Positions 32,303-40,419 of a stretch of DNA of 64,000 nt are shown one piece after another. A model generated the notes under the pieces. It was not told the DNA's origin. It did no database searches and saw only the letters and a program-made list of their open reading frames with translations. Position 1 is the first letter of the stretch, and every line of letters begins with the position of its first letter. Made by a program: the position numbers and the translations under genes. Source of the DNA: Ammoniphilus sp. YIM 78166 (GTDB lineage Bacteria > Bacillota > Bacilli > Aneurinibacillales > RAOX-1); the NCBI RefSeq assembly GCF_004522215.1, contig NZ_SDLR01000002.1, forward strand, positions 248,001 to 312,000, given 5' to 3'.

Positions 32303-34057
32303 ATGAGTAAAGTCATAATTGTAGGTGGCGGATTAGCAGGATTAATGGCCACTATTAAAATTGCAGAATCAGGCGTGCCTGTAGATTTGTTTTCACTAGT
32401 TCCTGTAAAAAGATCTCACTCCGTATGCGCCCAAGGCGGAATTAACGGAGCGGTAAATACAAAAGGGGAAGGCGATTCTCCTTACGAACACTTTGACGAT
32501 ACAGTATATGGCGGTGACTTCTTAGCGAACCAACCTCCAGTAAAGGCTATGTGTGATGCAGCGCCAGGAATCATCTACATGTTTGATCGTATGGGCGTTA
32601 TGTTTAACCGTACGCCTGAAGGATTGATCGATTTCCGTCGCTTTGGAGGTACCAAGCATAGCCGTACGGCTTTCTCTGGTGCAACTACAGGTCAGCAATT
32701 ATTGTATGCGCTAGACGAGCAAGTGCGCCGTCATGAAGTAAACGGATTGGTTACCAAGTATGAGCACTGGGAATTCACGTCTATTGTTCAGGATGACGAA
32801 GGAACCTGTCGCGGAATCGTAGCTCAGAATCTTCGTTCCATGGAGATCAAGTCCTTCCCAGCTGATGCGGTAATCTTAGCTACCGGAGGTCCTGGAATTA
32901 TCTTTGGTAAATCCACGAACTCGGTTATCAATACCGGAACAGCGGCTTCTGCGGTTTACCAGCAAGGGGCTCATTACGCGAACGGAGAATTTATTCAGAT
33001 CCACCCAACAGCGATTCCAGGAGACGATAAGCTTCGCCTTATGAGTGAATCGGCTCGTGGGGAAGGTGGACGTGTTTGGACTTATAAAGACGGTAAGCCT
33101 TGGTACTTCCTTGAAGACAAATATCCAGCTTACGGAAACCTTGTACCTCGTGATATCGCGACTCGCGAGATTTTCCACGTGTGCGTAGACCAGAAGTTAG
33201 GGATCAACGGGGAAAACATGGTTTATCTAGACCTTTCTCATAAGGATCCACGTGAATTAGATATTAAACTTGGCGGTATAATTGAGATTTATGAGAAGTT
33301 CATGGGAGAAGATCCTCGTAAAGTTCCAATGAAGATTTTCCCAGCAGTTCACTATTCCATGGGTGGACTGTGGGTCGATTATGATCAGCACACGAATATC
33401 AAAGGATTGTTTGCTGCCGGTGAATCGGATTATTCCCAGCACGGAGCGAACCGCTTAGGTGCGAACTCCCTATTATCTGCTGTATTTGGTGGAATGGTCG
33501 CAGGACCAAAAGCGGTTGAATACATCAAGGGATTGAGCAAGTCTGCAACGGATATTTCCAGCAAGTTCTTTGATCAACAAACCAAAAAAGACCAGCAGAA
33601 GTTTGATGACATCCTTAAGATGGACGGCAGCGAAAATGCCTATATGATCCACAAGGAACTTGGCGAATGGATGCTGGATAACGTAACGGTAGTACGTTTC
33701 AATGACCGTCTGAAGAAAACAGATGACAAGATTCTGGAGCTCATGGAGCGCTACAAGAAAATCAATGTAAGCGATAGTGCGAAGTACAGCAACCAAGCGG
33801 CATCTTTCACTCGTCAGCTTTGGAATATGCTTGAGCTAGCCCGTGTAATCACCATCGGAGCCTTAAACCGTAACGAAAGCCGTGGAGCTCACTACAAGCC
33901 GGAGTTCCCTGAGCGTAACGATGAAGAATTCATGAAGACCACGATGGCAACTTGGAGCCAGAATGGACCACAGTTCCATTACGAAGATATCGATGTATCC
34001 TTAATTGCTCCACGTAAGCGTGATTACACGACTGATAAGAAGGGAGCGAAAAAATAA
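32303..34057 (+). CDS. sdhA: Succinate dehydrogenase flavoprotein subunit
   Basis: A 584-residue FAD subunit that oxidises succinate to fumarate on the cytoplasmic side. The Rossmann motif IVGGGLAGLMATIKIAESG is at the start, followed by the SHSVCAQGGINGA segment near the covalent flavin site, HPTAIPGD, the Arg/His active-site region SESARGEGGRVW and the HYSMGGLWVDYD motif. The start at 32303 has GGGGGAGA upstream; the open frame begins 12 codons earlier inside sdhC. It overlaps sdhB by one base (TAATG), so both are coupled. Confidence 0.96.
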   Translation: MSKVIIVGGGLAGLMATIKIAESGVPVDLFSLVPVKRSHSVCAQGGINGAVNTKGEGDSPYEHFDDTVYGGDFLANQPPVKAMCDAAPGIIYMFDRMGVMFNRTPEGLIDFRRFGGTKHSRTAFSGATTGQQLLYALDEQVRRHEVNGLVTKYEHWEFTSIVQDDEGTCRGIVAQNLRSMEIKSFPADAVILATGGPGIIFGKSTNSVINTGTAASAVYQQGAHYANGEFIQIHPTAIPGDDKLRLMSESARGEGGRVWTYKDGKPWYFLEDKYPAYGNLVPRDIATREIFHVCVDQKLGINGENMVYLDLSHKDPRELDIKLGGIIEIYEKFMGEDPRKVPMKIFPAVHYSMGGLWVDYDQHTNIKGLFAAGESDYSQHGANRLGANSLLSAVFGGMVAGPKAVEYIKGLSKSATDISSKFFDQQTKKDQQKFDDILKMDGSENAYMIHKELGEWMLDNVTVVRFNDRLKKTDDKILELMERYKKINVSDSAKYSNQAASFTRQLWNMLELARVITIGALNRNESRGAHYKPEFPERNDEEFMKTTMATWSQNGPQFHYEDIDVSLIAPRKRDYTTDKKGAKK

Positions 34058-34806
34058 TGTCAGACAGAAACGTAACCTTTGTTATTACTCGTCAAGATGG
34101 CCCGGAAGGCAAGCCTTATACTGAAGAGTTTTCCATTCCTTATCGTCCGAATATGAACGTAATCAGCGCATTAATGGAGATTCAGCGTAATCCTAAAAAT
34201 GCGAAAGGCGAGAATGTTGCACCAGTCGTATGGGAGTCTAACTGCTTAGAAGAGGTATGTGGAGCCTGCTCTATGGTCATCAACGGCAAGCCAAGACAGG
34301 CGTGTACGGCTCTGGTTGACAAGCTGGAACAGCCTGTGCGTTTAGCCCCAATGAGCACGTTCCCCGTTGAGCGTGACCTTATTATCAATCGTAACCGTAT
34401 GTTTGATGCGTTGAAGCGAGTCAAAGCATGGATTCCGATTGACGGTACCTACGATTTGGGTCCTGGACCTCGTATGCCAGAAGCGGATCGCCAGTGGGCT
34501 TATGAGCTTTCTAAGTGCATGACCTGCGGAGTTTGTATGGAAGCTTGCCCTAACGTGAATGACAAGTCTCCATTCATTGGACCATTTGCTGTATCTCAGG
34601 TTCGCCTCTTCAATGAGCATCCAACAGGTAAGATGAACGCGCATGAGCGTTTAGAAGGCCTAATGGGTGACGGGGGAGTAACAGATTGCGGAAACTCGCA
34701 AAACTGTGTACAATCTTGCCCGAAGGGGATTCCATTAACCACATCTATTGCGGCTATGAACCGTGCAACGACTCTTCATAGCATCAAGAAGTTCTTTGGA
34801 TCTTAA
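34057..34806 (+). CDS. sdhB: Succinate dehydrogenase iron-sulfur subunit
   Basis: A 249-residue electron-transfer subunit linking SdhA to SdhC. It has an N-terminal [2Fe-2S] ferredoxin domain (NCLEEVCGACSMVING plus a later Cys) and a C-terminal domain with two Cys clusters, CMTCGVCMEACP and CGNSQNCVQSCPKG, for [4Fe-4S] and [3Fe-4S] centres. Its start overlaps the sdhA stop (TAATG). A near-perfect hairpin terminator follows, closing the sdhCAB operon. Confidence 0.96.
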   Translation: MSDRNVTFVITRQDGPEGKPYTEEFSIPYRPNMNVISALMEIQRNPKNAKGENVAPVVWESNCLEEVCGACSMVINGKPRQACTALVDKLEQPVRLAPMSTFPVERDLIINRNRMFDALKRVKAWIPIDGTYDLGPGPRMPEADRQWAYELSKCMTCGVCMEACPNVNDKSPFIGPFAVSQVRLFNEHPTGKMNAHERLEGLMGDGGVTDCGNSQNCVQSCPKGIPLTTSIAAMNRATTLHSIKKFFGS

Positions 34807-34816
34807 TAAATTGTTC

Positions 34817-34853
34817 AAGAGAGGGTGTCCCTTAAGGGATACCCTCTCTTGCG
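34817..34853 (+). terminator. Intrinsic terminator after sdhB
   Basis: A 15-bp stem (34817-34831 with 34836-34850, one mismatch) around a 4-nt loop. Confidence 0.9.
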
Positions 34854-34949
34854 TTTATCGAATTCCTTTACGAGAGATCCCTGCCTTTAAGCGCGTATCA
34901 ATTGATCATAAATCATCCATACTGTGATAAAGGGATAGAGGTGAACAGG

Positions 34950-35354
34950 ATGTTCTTTCATGGGATAAAACTAGCTTTTTTAATTAAGCAGTTTCCTTTC
35001 CTTAACCCCGATGCACACATATCATCCAAAAGTGATTTGCAGTTAAAGGATCGACTTCACTTGATACAGAAATTTGGCTTAGAACCCGTACATCTTTTGG
35101 AATCCTCCTCTACATACTCCATGACAAGATGCTTAAAGGAATGCTTCGGCTTTGGTGAGATCGTATTCGCATTTAGGAAACTAGATCCCCCTATTCTTCA
35201 GCTTAGTCGGCACGAGCTAGGAGTCAATTGGTTGGATGTGCGCTCATGTTCTTATGTATTTATTAAGCAGACAGCACACAAGGACGAATTGTTCAAGCTA
35301 GGCTTAAACAAACCCATCTTTTTAGTCAAAACAATTGAAGGTGATATAGGTTGA
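34950..35354 (+). CDS. Hypothetical protein upstream of paired TauE/SafE genes
   Basis: A 134-residue protein I do not recognise. It has a hydrophobic start (MFFHGIKLAFLIKQFPFL), then a mixed alpha/beta body (VHLLESSSTYSMTRCLKECFG, LSRHELGVNWLDVRSCSYVFIKQ) and two cysteines in the middle region. No signal peptide cleavage site or clear membrane helix is seen. Starts at GTG 34941 (AAGGGA upstream) and ATG 34950 (AGAGGTG upstream) are both possible. The stop overlaps the next gene (TTGA), so it is translationally coupled to two half-size sulfur-type permeases and may act with them. It sits where B. subtilis has ysmA, between sdhB and gerE, but does not look like a thioesterase. Confidence 0.6.
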   Translation: MFFHGIKLAFLIKQFPFLNPDAHISSKSDLQLKDRLHLIQKFGLEPVHLLESSSTYSMTRCLKECFGFGEIVFAFRKLDPPILQLSRHELGVNWLDVRSCSYVFIKQTAHKDELFKLGLNKPIFLVKTIEGDIG

Positions 35355-35701
35355 ATCGAACAAAAAAACTAGCTATCGGCATTTTTACCGGTTTGATCAA
35401 CGGGTTAATCGGGGTAGGAGGCACTCTTCTTGTACCTGCACTGGTTCATCTTTTAGGAACGGAGAGGAGGATGGCCCATGGTACATCGCTCGCCATCATT
35501 CTTCCCATTTCCTTGGTCAGTATTGTCATCTACAGTAAATCTGGAGCGATGCCTTTTGAAGCTGGGTTGTTGATTTCGGCTGGAGGCTTGTTCGGGGGTT
35601 ATTTAGGAGCTCGGCTCTTAAGACGGATTTCGCAGTTATGGCTTAAACGCTTATTTTCCATTTTCATGATCATAGCTGGGATCAGGATGATTTGGCCATG
35701 A
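35351..35701 (+). CDS. Half-size TauE/SafE-family permease, first of a pair
   Basis: A 116-residue membrane protein with about four transmembrane helices and the TauE/SafE repeat signature GLINGLIGVGGTLLVPALVHLLG, followed by HGTSLAIILPISLV. Full TauE/SafE proteins have two such repeats in about 250 residues; this is a single repeat, so it should pair with the following gene. The start is TTG and overlaps the upstream stop by 4 bp (TTGA). TauE/SafE proteins are linked to export of sulfite, sulfoacetate or other sulfur anions; the substrate here is not known. Confidence 0.82.
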   Translation: MNRTKKLAIGIFTGLINGLIGVGGTLLVPALVHLLGTERRMAHGTSLAIILPISLVSIVIYSKSGAMPFEAGLLISAGGLFGGYLGARLLRRISQLWLKRLFSIFMIIAGIRMIWP

Positions 35702-36099
35702 TCATCGAGTCGACTGCGTTGTTCCTCGTCCTTGGGCTACTGATGGGGGTCTTGTCCGGATTGGGTTTAGGAGGGGGAAAACTGCTCATTCCTGCCCTGG
35801 TTTTATTGGCTGCTATGGGCCAAGCGGAAGCTCAAGGGGCAACACTGCTTTCTTTTGTCCCGATTGCTATCGTCGCCATTCTAACCCACATGAAAGAAAG
35901 GAATATCGATTGGTCCTTAGTAGGATGGCTGGTAGTTGGGGGGCTCGCAGGATCATTCATAGGATCTAGAATAGCCATGGGACCGCTGCTGCCCTATCTT
36001 CGTTATATTTTTGGACTGTTTTTGATTGGTCTTGGGATTTTCGAGTTAGTTGCGAAGGATAAGGTCAAGAAAAAAATGAACCGCTTTAATACCTCTTGA
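35698..36099 (+). CDS. Half-size TauE/SafE-family permease, second of a pair
   Basis: A 133-residue membrane protein with about four helices and the second TauE/SafE repeat: MGVLSGLGLGGGKLLIPALVLL and QGATLLSFVPIAIVAILTH, then a GGLAGSFIGSRIA turn and a basic tail. The ATG overlaps the preceding stop by 4 bp (ATGA). Both halves together correspond to one full-length permease, so a heterodimer is the simplest reading. The frames differ, so this is not an in-frame split. A single frameshift in a once-fused gene is possible, but the ATGA coupling argues for two real genes. Confidence 0.82.
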   Translation: MIIESTALFLVLGLLMGVLSGLGLGGGKLLIPALVLLAAMGQAEAQGATLLSFVPIAIVAILTHMKERNIDWSLVGWLVVGGLAGSFIGSRIAMGPLLPYLRYIFGLFLIGLGIFELVAKDKVKKKMNRFNTS

Positions 36100-36139
36100 A
36101 TATACTGTAGGCGCAGGCCCAATCCCACTCTAAGCCCGC

Positions 36140-36167
36140 ACCGTCAACCATGCCCAGTCATAGTATA
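36140..36167 (+). promoter_or_regulatory. Sigma-K-type promoter of gerE
   Basis: AC at 36140-36141, a 17-bp spacer and CATAGTATA at 36159-36167 match the sigma-K pattern (mACm, then CATAnnnTA). In B. subtilis gerE is transcribed by sigma-K in the mother cell. Confidence 0.75.
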
Positions 36168-36223
36168 TTGTGACTGTATCCTTAGCCTTGTTATTGAGCC
36201 CGTAGCAAGGGAGGGGTAGGTAC

Positions 36224-36454
36224 TTGAAAGGGAACGACCAGAAAGCGAAACCGTTGCTAACTAACCGTGAACGAGAAGTATTCGAGCTACTAGTTCAAGA
36301 CAAGACAACGAAGGAAATTGCAAAGCAACTGTTTATCAGTGAAAAGACGGTACGCAATCACATTAGCAATGTGATGCAAAAGCTTGGTGTCAAAGGGAGA
36401 GCGCAAGCCGTTGTTGAATTGCTAAAATGTGGAGAGTTGAATTTCCCTGAGTAA
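36224..36454 (+). CDS. gerE: Spore coat regulator GerE (LuxR-type HTH)
   Basis: A 76-residue protein consisting almost only of a LuxR/FixJ-type helix-turn-helix (LLTNREREVFELLVQDKTTKEIAKQLFISEKTVRNHISNVMQKLGVKGRAQAVVEL). GerE is the last mother-cell transcription factor of sporulation, controlling coat genes with sigma-K RNA polymerase. Length (74 residues in B. subtilis), position after sdhB and a sigma-K-type promoter support the call. The start is TTG with GGGAGGGG upstream. A terminator follows. Confidence 0.9.
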   Translation: MKGNDQKAKPLLTNREREVFELLVQDKTTKEIAKQLFISEKTVRNHISNVMQKLGVKGRAQAVVELLKCGELNFPE

Positions 36455-36526
36455 ACTCTCACTAGGCACCAAAAGGTCGTATTATCACATAGCAGTTGTT
36501 GGTTGGTGAGTAGGACCCCCATATGA

Positions 36527-36550
36527 CCCCTGCGAGCGCAGGGGTTTTTG
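36527..36550 (+). terminator. Intrinsic terminator after gerE
   Basis: CCCCTGC pairs with GCAGGGG around a 4-nt loop, followed by TTTTTG. Confidence 0.9.
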
Positions 36551-36552
36551 TT

Positions 36553-36858
36553 TTAGCTTGGCAGGTCAAGTTCATTTAGTTTGGCAGCAATCAATTCCAA
36601 CTCGTGTTCCGATACTTCACTTAAAGGGAAGATTTGAACGCCGTCGTTCTTGTCCAAAGCTAAATAGACGGTCGGTGCAATGGAGCCCTGGCAGTAGAAG
36701 AAAGCTGGAGGAGTTACTGCAAACATGCCCACAGCAAGCTGTACCTCACATTTATAAATAGGGATCAAACAAAAGGGATCAACTGTAATGGGTTGAGCAA
36801 TAAAAAAATCAGATGTAGAAGAGCTTTGAATGATAGGATTCAATGATGCTTCACTCAT
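36553..36858 (-). CDS. Small protein, possibly distantly GerW/YtfJ-like
   Basis: A 101-residue soluble protein. The middle has a pattern reminiscent of GerW/YtfJ spore proteins: AQPITVDPFCLIPIYKCEVQLAVGMF, which resembles their 'GEPi...IIPVskvsfGF' segment, and SIAPTVYLALDKNDGVQIFPL, which resembles their 'pvafLvi.dG.vkllp' segment. The likeness is by eye only and the usual Gly-rich loop is missing. The start at 36858 has AAGGACGTG upstream. It lies next to gerE on the opposite strand; a spore role is plausible but unproven. Confidence 0.5.
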   Translation of the reverse strand: MSEASLNPIIQSSSTSDFFIAQPITVDPFCLIPIYKCEVQLAVGMFAVTPPAFFYCQGSIAPTVYLALDKNDGVQIFPLSEVSEHELELIAAKLNELDLPS

Positions 36859-36923
36859 GTAATCACGTCCTTTTATCCCACATTCCAATTATTGCCTAAA
36901 AACGAGGAGTTTATTTCGAAGAA

Positions 36924-36957
36924 TACAAAAAGACCTCATCCTGACTAGGATGGGTCT
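36924..36957 (-). terminator. Intrinsic terminator on the minus strand
   Basis: AGACC...GGTCT with inner CATCC/GGATG pairing (36931-36957); read on the minus strand it is followed by TTTTTG. It ends the 71-codon gene. Confidence 0.75.
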
Positions 36958-36964
36958 ATAGATA

Positions 36965-37180
36965 CTAGTGTTTAAAAAAATCATGGTACTTCATATTGAT
37001 TTCAGACCAAATAGGGGAATTGTGAGCAATTTCTATGTCGAGTTCTTCAAAGATCTCTAATAGGCTAGCACAGAGGCTATGTTTTCGTGATAGGTCTTTT
37101 TCGGCCTTTATCAGACTAAGGAGATTTTCAGCTTCTTCTCTCATTAATTCACGGAAAAGGATTTCCCCATTTGCATTCAC
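36965..37180 (-). CDS. Small helical hypothetical protein (71 residues)
   Basis: A 71-residue acidic, all-helical protein (LFRELMREEAENLLSLIKAEKDLSRKHSLCASLLEIFEELDIEI) with one cysteine and a His-rich end. I do not recognise a family. The start is GTG at 37180 with AGGAGTG about 8 nt upstream. A terminator follows on the same strand, so it is probably a single-gene unit. It lies in the segment between gerE and the CstR-like gene that is not conserved with B. subtilis. Confidence 0.55.
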   Translation of the reverse strand: MNANGEILFRELMREEAENLLSLIKAEKDLSRKHSLCASLLEIFEELDIEIAHNSPIWSEINMKYHDFFKH

Positions 37181-37380
37181 GAATCATTCACTCCTACTCA
37201 TGTTTGTTTACATTATAGCAAGCTTATTAACATTGCGCTCCTGTTATATAACAAAAAATCAGCCGGTAAAGCGATTACAAATAATACAATCTCTGTTTTT
37301 CACCCTATTATCTCATTATTTTGTTCATATGTGTGAAATGACAATAGATGAGAAACGTTTAACAAAGGCATGTAAGGTTA

Positions 37381-37410
37381 TTGTTTAAGTATGAATTTAG
37401 GGTATATAAT
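37381..37410 (+). promoter_or_regulatory. Possible promoter of the CstR-like gene
   Basis: TTGTTT (37381-37386), an 18-bp spacer and TATAAT (37405-37410), 40 bp before the GTG start. Confidence 0.5.
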
Positions 37411-37449
37411 AATTAATACAGGTATATGTATTTTTTAGGGGGTAGAGCT

Positions 37450-37710
37450 GTGGATTACTCAGATGAAATAAAAAACCGGCTAAAAAGAATGGAAGGGCAG
37501 GTCAGGGGAATTCTTCGCATGATGGACGAAGAAAAACATTGTAAGGATGTGGTGAGTCAGTTATCTGCTGTTCGCAATGCAGCGGATAAAGCTATTGCGA
37601 CTATCGTAGCCTCCAATCTTGAGCATTGTATCCTCGAGGAACAAGCGAGTGGAGGAGATACGAAGAAAATCGTCCAAGAAGCCATTGAATTATTGGTTAA
37701 AAGTAGATAA
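37450..37710 (+). CDS. CsoR/RcnR-superfamily regulator, CstR-like
   Basis: An 86-residue all-helical repressor of the CsoR (DUF156) family, with the family start IKNRLKRMEGQVRGILRMMDEEKHCKDVVSQLSAVRNAADKA. Copper-sensing CsoR uses Cys-His-Cys. Here the cysteines are C31 and C60, while the His position between them is Asn (N56). C31 and C60 are also the numbers of the two thiols of S. aureus CstR, a persulfide sensor, so this protein is more likely a reactive-sulfur sensor than a copper sensor. The start is GTG at 37450, with GGGGGTAG upstream. It lies just before trxB and near paired TauE/SafE genes. Confidence 0.75.
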   Translation: MDYSDEIKNRLKRMEGQVRGILRMMDEEKHCKDVVSQLSAVRNAADKAIATIVASNLEHCILEEQASGGDTKKIVQEAIELLVKSR

Positions 37711-37761
37711 CTAGCACCATAATAACCCTGTCACACTTAATTCAAGGAAGTGAGGGTAAGC

Positions 37762-38709
37762 ATGAACCAAGTTGTTATTATTGGAACAGGACCTGCAGGA
37801 CTTACGGCAGCCATATATTTAGCCAGAGCCAACTTAAATCCCTTAATCATTGAAGGCCAACAGCCCGGTGGACAACTGACCATGACAACAGATGTAGAAA
37901 ATTTTCCGGGCTTCCCTGAAGGCATTATGGGCCCAGAGCTGATGGAAAACATGCGCAAACAAGCAGAGAGGTTCGGTGCACAGTTTCGGACAGGCTGGGT
38001 CAATCGTGTCGATTTCTCGAATCGGCCCTTTAAGCTTGAAGTAGAGGGAATGGGAGAGATTGAATCACAAGCCATTATCATCTCTACAGGCGCTTCGGCG
38101 AGGCTGCTGGACATCCCTGGTGAAACGGAAAACATTGGTCGAGGGGTCAGTACCTGTGCAACCTGTGATGGTTTTTTCTTCAGAGGAAAAAAAATTATTG
38201 TGGTCGGCGGTGGTGACTCTGCGATGGAGGAAGCCAGCTTCTTAACGAAGTTTGCCAGTGAAGTGACGGTTGTCCATCGGAGGGATGAGTTGAGAGCTTC
38301 GAAAATCATGCAGGATCGTGCGAAGGCTAACGCCAAGATTCATTGGAGCTTGAATTGTATACCCTTAGAAGTGGTTGCGGGAGAAACGGGTGTTACGGGC
38401 TTAAAAGTGAAGGATCAAAGCACGGGGACCGATAAAGTCATTGAAACGGATGGAATCTTTGTAGCAATTGGACATCATCCCAATACCGGCTTTTTGCAAG
38501 GAGCTCTTCAAGTCGATGAGCTTGGTTATATTGCAGTGAAACCGGGAACCACGGAGACAAACATTCCAGGGGTCTTTGCCTGCGGGGATGTTCAAGATCA
38601 TAAGTATCGGCAAGCGATTACAGCGGCAGGCTCGGGCTGCATGGCTGCTTTGGATTGTGAACGTTTCTTAGAAGGCAGTGCGGTTCATGAGTGGAGCCAA
38701 AGTTTATAG
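37762..38709 (+). CDS. trxB: Thioredoxin reductase-like FAD/NAD(P) oxidoreductase
   Basis: A 315-residue low-molecular-weight thioredoxin reductase. The FAD motif GTGPAGLTAAIYLARANL is at the start, the redox pair C132/C135 lies in CATC, the NADPH motif VVGGGDSAMEEA near 152-163, and the C-terminal FAD motif GVFACGDV is present. The enzyme uses NADPH to reduce thioredoxin. The start at 37762 has GAGGG upstream; a GTG four codons earlier is less likely. It follows the CstR-like gene by 51 bp and may be co-transcribed with it. In B. subtilis trxB lies elsewhere. Confidence 0.9.
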   Translation: MNQVVIIGTGPAGLTAAIYLARANLNPLIIEGQQPGGQLTMTTDVENFPGFPEGIMGPELMENMRKQAERFGAQFRTGWVNRVDFSNRPFKLEVEGMGEIESQAIIISTGASARLLDIPGETENIGRGVSTCATCDGFFFRGKKIIVVGGGDSAMEEASFLTKFASEVTVVHRRDELRASKIMQDRAKANAKIHWSLNCIPLEVVAGETGVTGLKVKDQSTGTDKVIETDGIFVAIGHHPNTGFLQGALQVDELGYIAVKPGTTETNIPGVFACGDVQDHKYRQAITAAGSGCMAALDCERFLEGSAVHEWSQSL

Positions 38710-38719
38710 TGAAGATTAG

Positions 38720-38741
38720 CCCTACGAAAGTAGGGTTTTTC
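38720..38741 (+). terminator. Intrinsic terminator after trxB
   Basis: CCCTAC pairs with GTAGGG around a GAAA tetraloop, followed by TTTTT. Confidence 0.9.
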
Positions 38742-38743
38742 TG

Positions 38744-38752
38744 TGTTATAAT
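38744..38752 (+). promoter_or_regulatory. Extended -10 promoter upstream of the SpoVB-like gene
   Basis: TGtTATAAT at 38744-38752, directly after the trxB terminator and 35 bp before the GTG start; no clear -35 box. Confidence 0.5.
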
Positions 38753-38787
38753 GGGCATTAGTTTTGCAGAAAGGAAGTCAAAGAAAC

Positions 38788-40419
38788 GTGCCGAAATCCG
38801 TTTTTATTAAGGGCGCCTTGGTACTTAGCGCTGCAGCCTTTTTCTCGAAGTTACTCGGTCTTTTTTACGTCATTCCCCTTAAGCACTTTGCTGGAGATGA
38901 AGGGCTTGCCTTATATCAGGCTGTTTTCCCAATTTATAACACGCTCCTCATTTTATCCGTTTCTGGTATTCCCATTGCGATATCTAAGCTTATTTCAGAG
39001 GAGAAGTCAAAAGGTAATACATCTGAAGTGGAACAAATTATCATAAGTGCCATGAAGATGATGTCGGTCGTTGCTCTTACCGGCTTTTTTGTTTTTTTTC
39101 TGGGAGCTGATCAGTTAGCACAATGGATTGGGAATGGGGATACTGAACCTTCTATTCAAGGTTTGGCTTTTGCCATGTTATTAGTTCCCTTTGTGGCTCT
39201 CCTACGCGGTTTTTTTTACGGTCACCAGGAGATGGCCCTACCAGCTGTATCTCAGGTCATAGAACAACTTATACGCGTGTCCCTCATGATAGGGTTCGTC
39301 TATTGGTTGGTTCTAGAAGGGAGCAGTATCGCTAAGGTTGCAGCGGGTGCAGCTTGGGGAAGTTTTTTTGGTTTAGCTTGTGCGTTAGCTCTTTTGCTTG
39401 TTATTTACTTTCGGACTTCACCCAAAATATCTTTCCTTGCCCCTACCCAAGGAGGATATGCAAAAAAAATCCTGCTTTTTGCTTTGCCTGTGAGTTTTAG
39501 CACGCTCATGCTTCCGATTATGGGGATGGTTGATTCCTTAACGATCATCAATCTTTTAAAGGCTGCGGGGCTTGGTCAATTGGATTCAACTGTTGAGTTT
39601 GGCCTTTACAGTCGGGGAGTACCCATTGTTCAATTTGCCGCTTTCTATGCGACTGCTCTAGCCGTTTCTGTCGTGCCTGCTCTTGCATCTGAACCCAGTC
39701 AGGAGAAAAAGAGAGAAAAGGTATATCAAACCATTAAGATTACCTTTTTAATCGGCGTCCCAGCCAGCATTGGAATGATGCTTATCGCGGAACCCTTGAA
39801 TATCCTGTTTTATGGAGACGATAAGGGCAGTGAAGCTCTCATCGTTCTAGCTGCGTCTACCTTTTTTCTGACCTTATCTGTTACGGCATCAGGTTTATTA
39901 CAGGGTCTAGGTAAACCTTTCGTTCCAGCGGCTTTCTTAGGGGTCAGCATCATCGTGAAAATCGGATTAAATGTGTGGTTAGTTCCTTCTTACGGGATTG
40001 TAGGCGCAGCCTATTCCACCTTATTTACTTACGGATGTATTGCTATCCTTTGTTTGCACGCTGTCCTGCGCAACATGGCGACTCCTATAGTGCCGGGTAA
40101 GCAGGTAGGGAGGTGGCTATTGCCGTCTGTTGGAATGGGGATTGCGGTTGCTTGGGCAATGTCCGCATACTTGCACTATGCACCGATACTAAGCAGTCAA
40201 CGATTGTTTTCTTTTTATGAAGTTATTTTACTCGTAATTATCGGTCTAATTAGTTATGGTATGGGACTTGTTTTTTGTAATATCATCACTTGGCAGGACC
40301 TTTCTATGTTATGGCAAGATAGGCTCATGAGGAAACAGGAAAACAGTAGAGTTTCCGTCCAAGGTGAATATGATATAGCACATATTCAGAAAAAGAAGGA
40401 TGGATTGGAACGTGAATAA
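38788..40419 (+). CDS. SpoVB/YtgP/YkvU-family oligosaccharide flippase
   Basis: A 543-residue polytopic membrane protein with about 14 helices in the MOP/MATE superfamily. It opens with KGALVLSAAAFFSKLLGLFYVIPLKHFAGDEGLALYQAVFP, typical of SpoVB and its paralogues YtgP and YkvU. Such proteins move lipid-linked glycan precursors; SpoVB acts in spore cortex synthesis. Which paralogue this is cannot be decided by eye. The start is GTG at 38788 with AAGGAAG about 10 nt upstream. The stop overlaps the racemase start by 8 bp (GTGAATAA), linking a cell-wall flippase to supply of D-glutamate. Confidence 0.82.
   Translation: MPKSVFIKGALVLSAAAFFSKLLGLFYVIPLKHFAGDEGLALYQAVFPIYNTLLILSVSGIPIAISKLISEEKSKGNTSEVEQIIISAMKMMSVVALTGFFVFFLGADQLAQWIGNGDTEPSIQGLAFAMLLVPFVALLRGFFYGHQEMALPAVSQVIEQLIRVSLMIGFVYWLVLEGSSIAKVAAGAAWGSFFGLACALALLLVIYFRTSPKISFLAPTQGGYAKKILLFALPVSFSTLMLPIMGMVDSLTIINLLKAAGLGQLDSTVEFGLYSRGVPIVQFAAFYATALAVSVVPALASEPSQEKKREKVYQTIKITFLIGVPASIGMMLIAEPLNILFYGDDKGSEALIVLAASTFFLTLSVTASGLLQGLGKPFVPAAFLGVSIIVKIGLNVWLVPSYGIVGAAYSTLFTYGCIAILCLHAVLRNMATPIVPGKQVGRWLLPSVGMGIAVAWAMSAYLHYAPILSSQRLFSFYEVILLVIIGLISYGMGLVFCNIITWQDLSMLWQDRLMRKQENSRVSVQGEYDIAHIQKKKDGLERE

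Noticed and set aside
35351..36099. Pseudogene formed by a frameshift in a TauE/SafE gene
   Set aside because: The second half starts with ATG in an ATGA overlap and each half is a complete repeat, so two real genes are more likely; not fully excluded.
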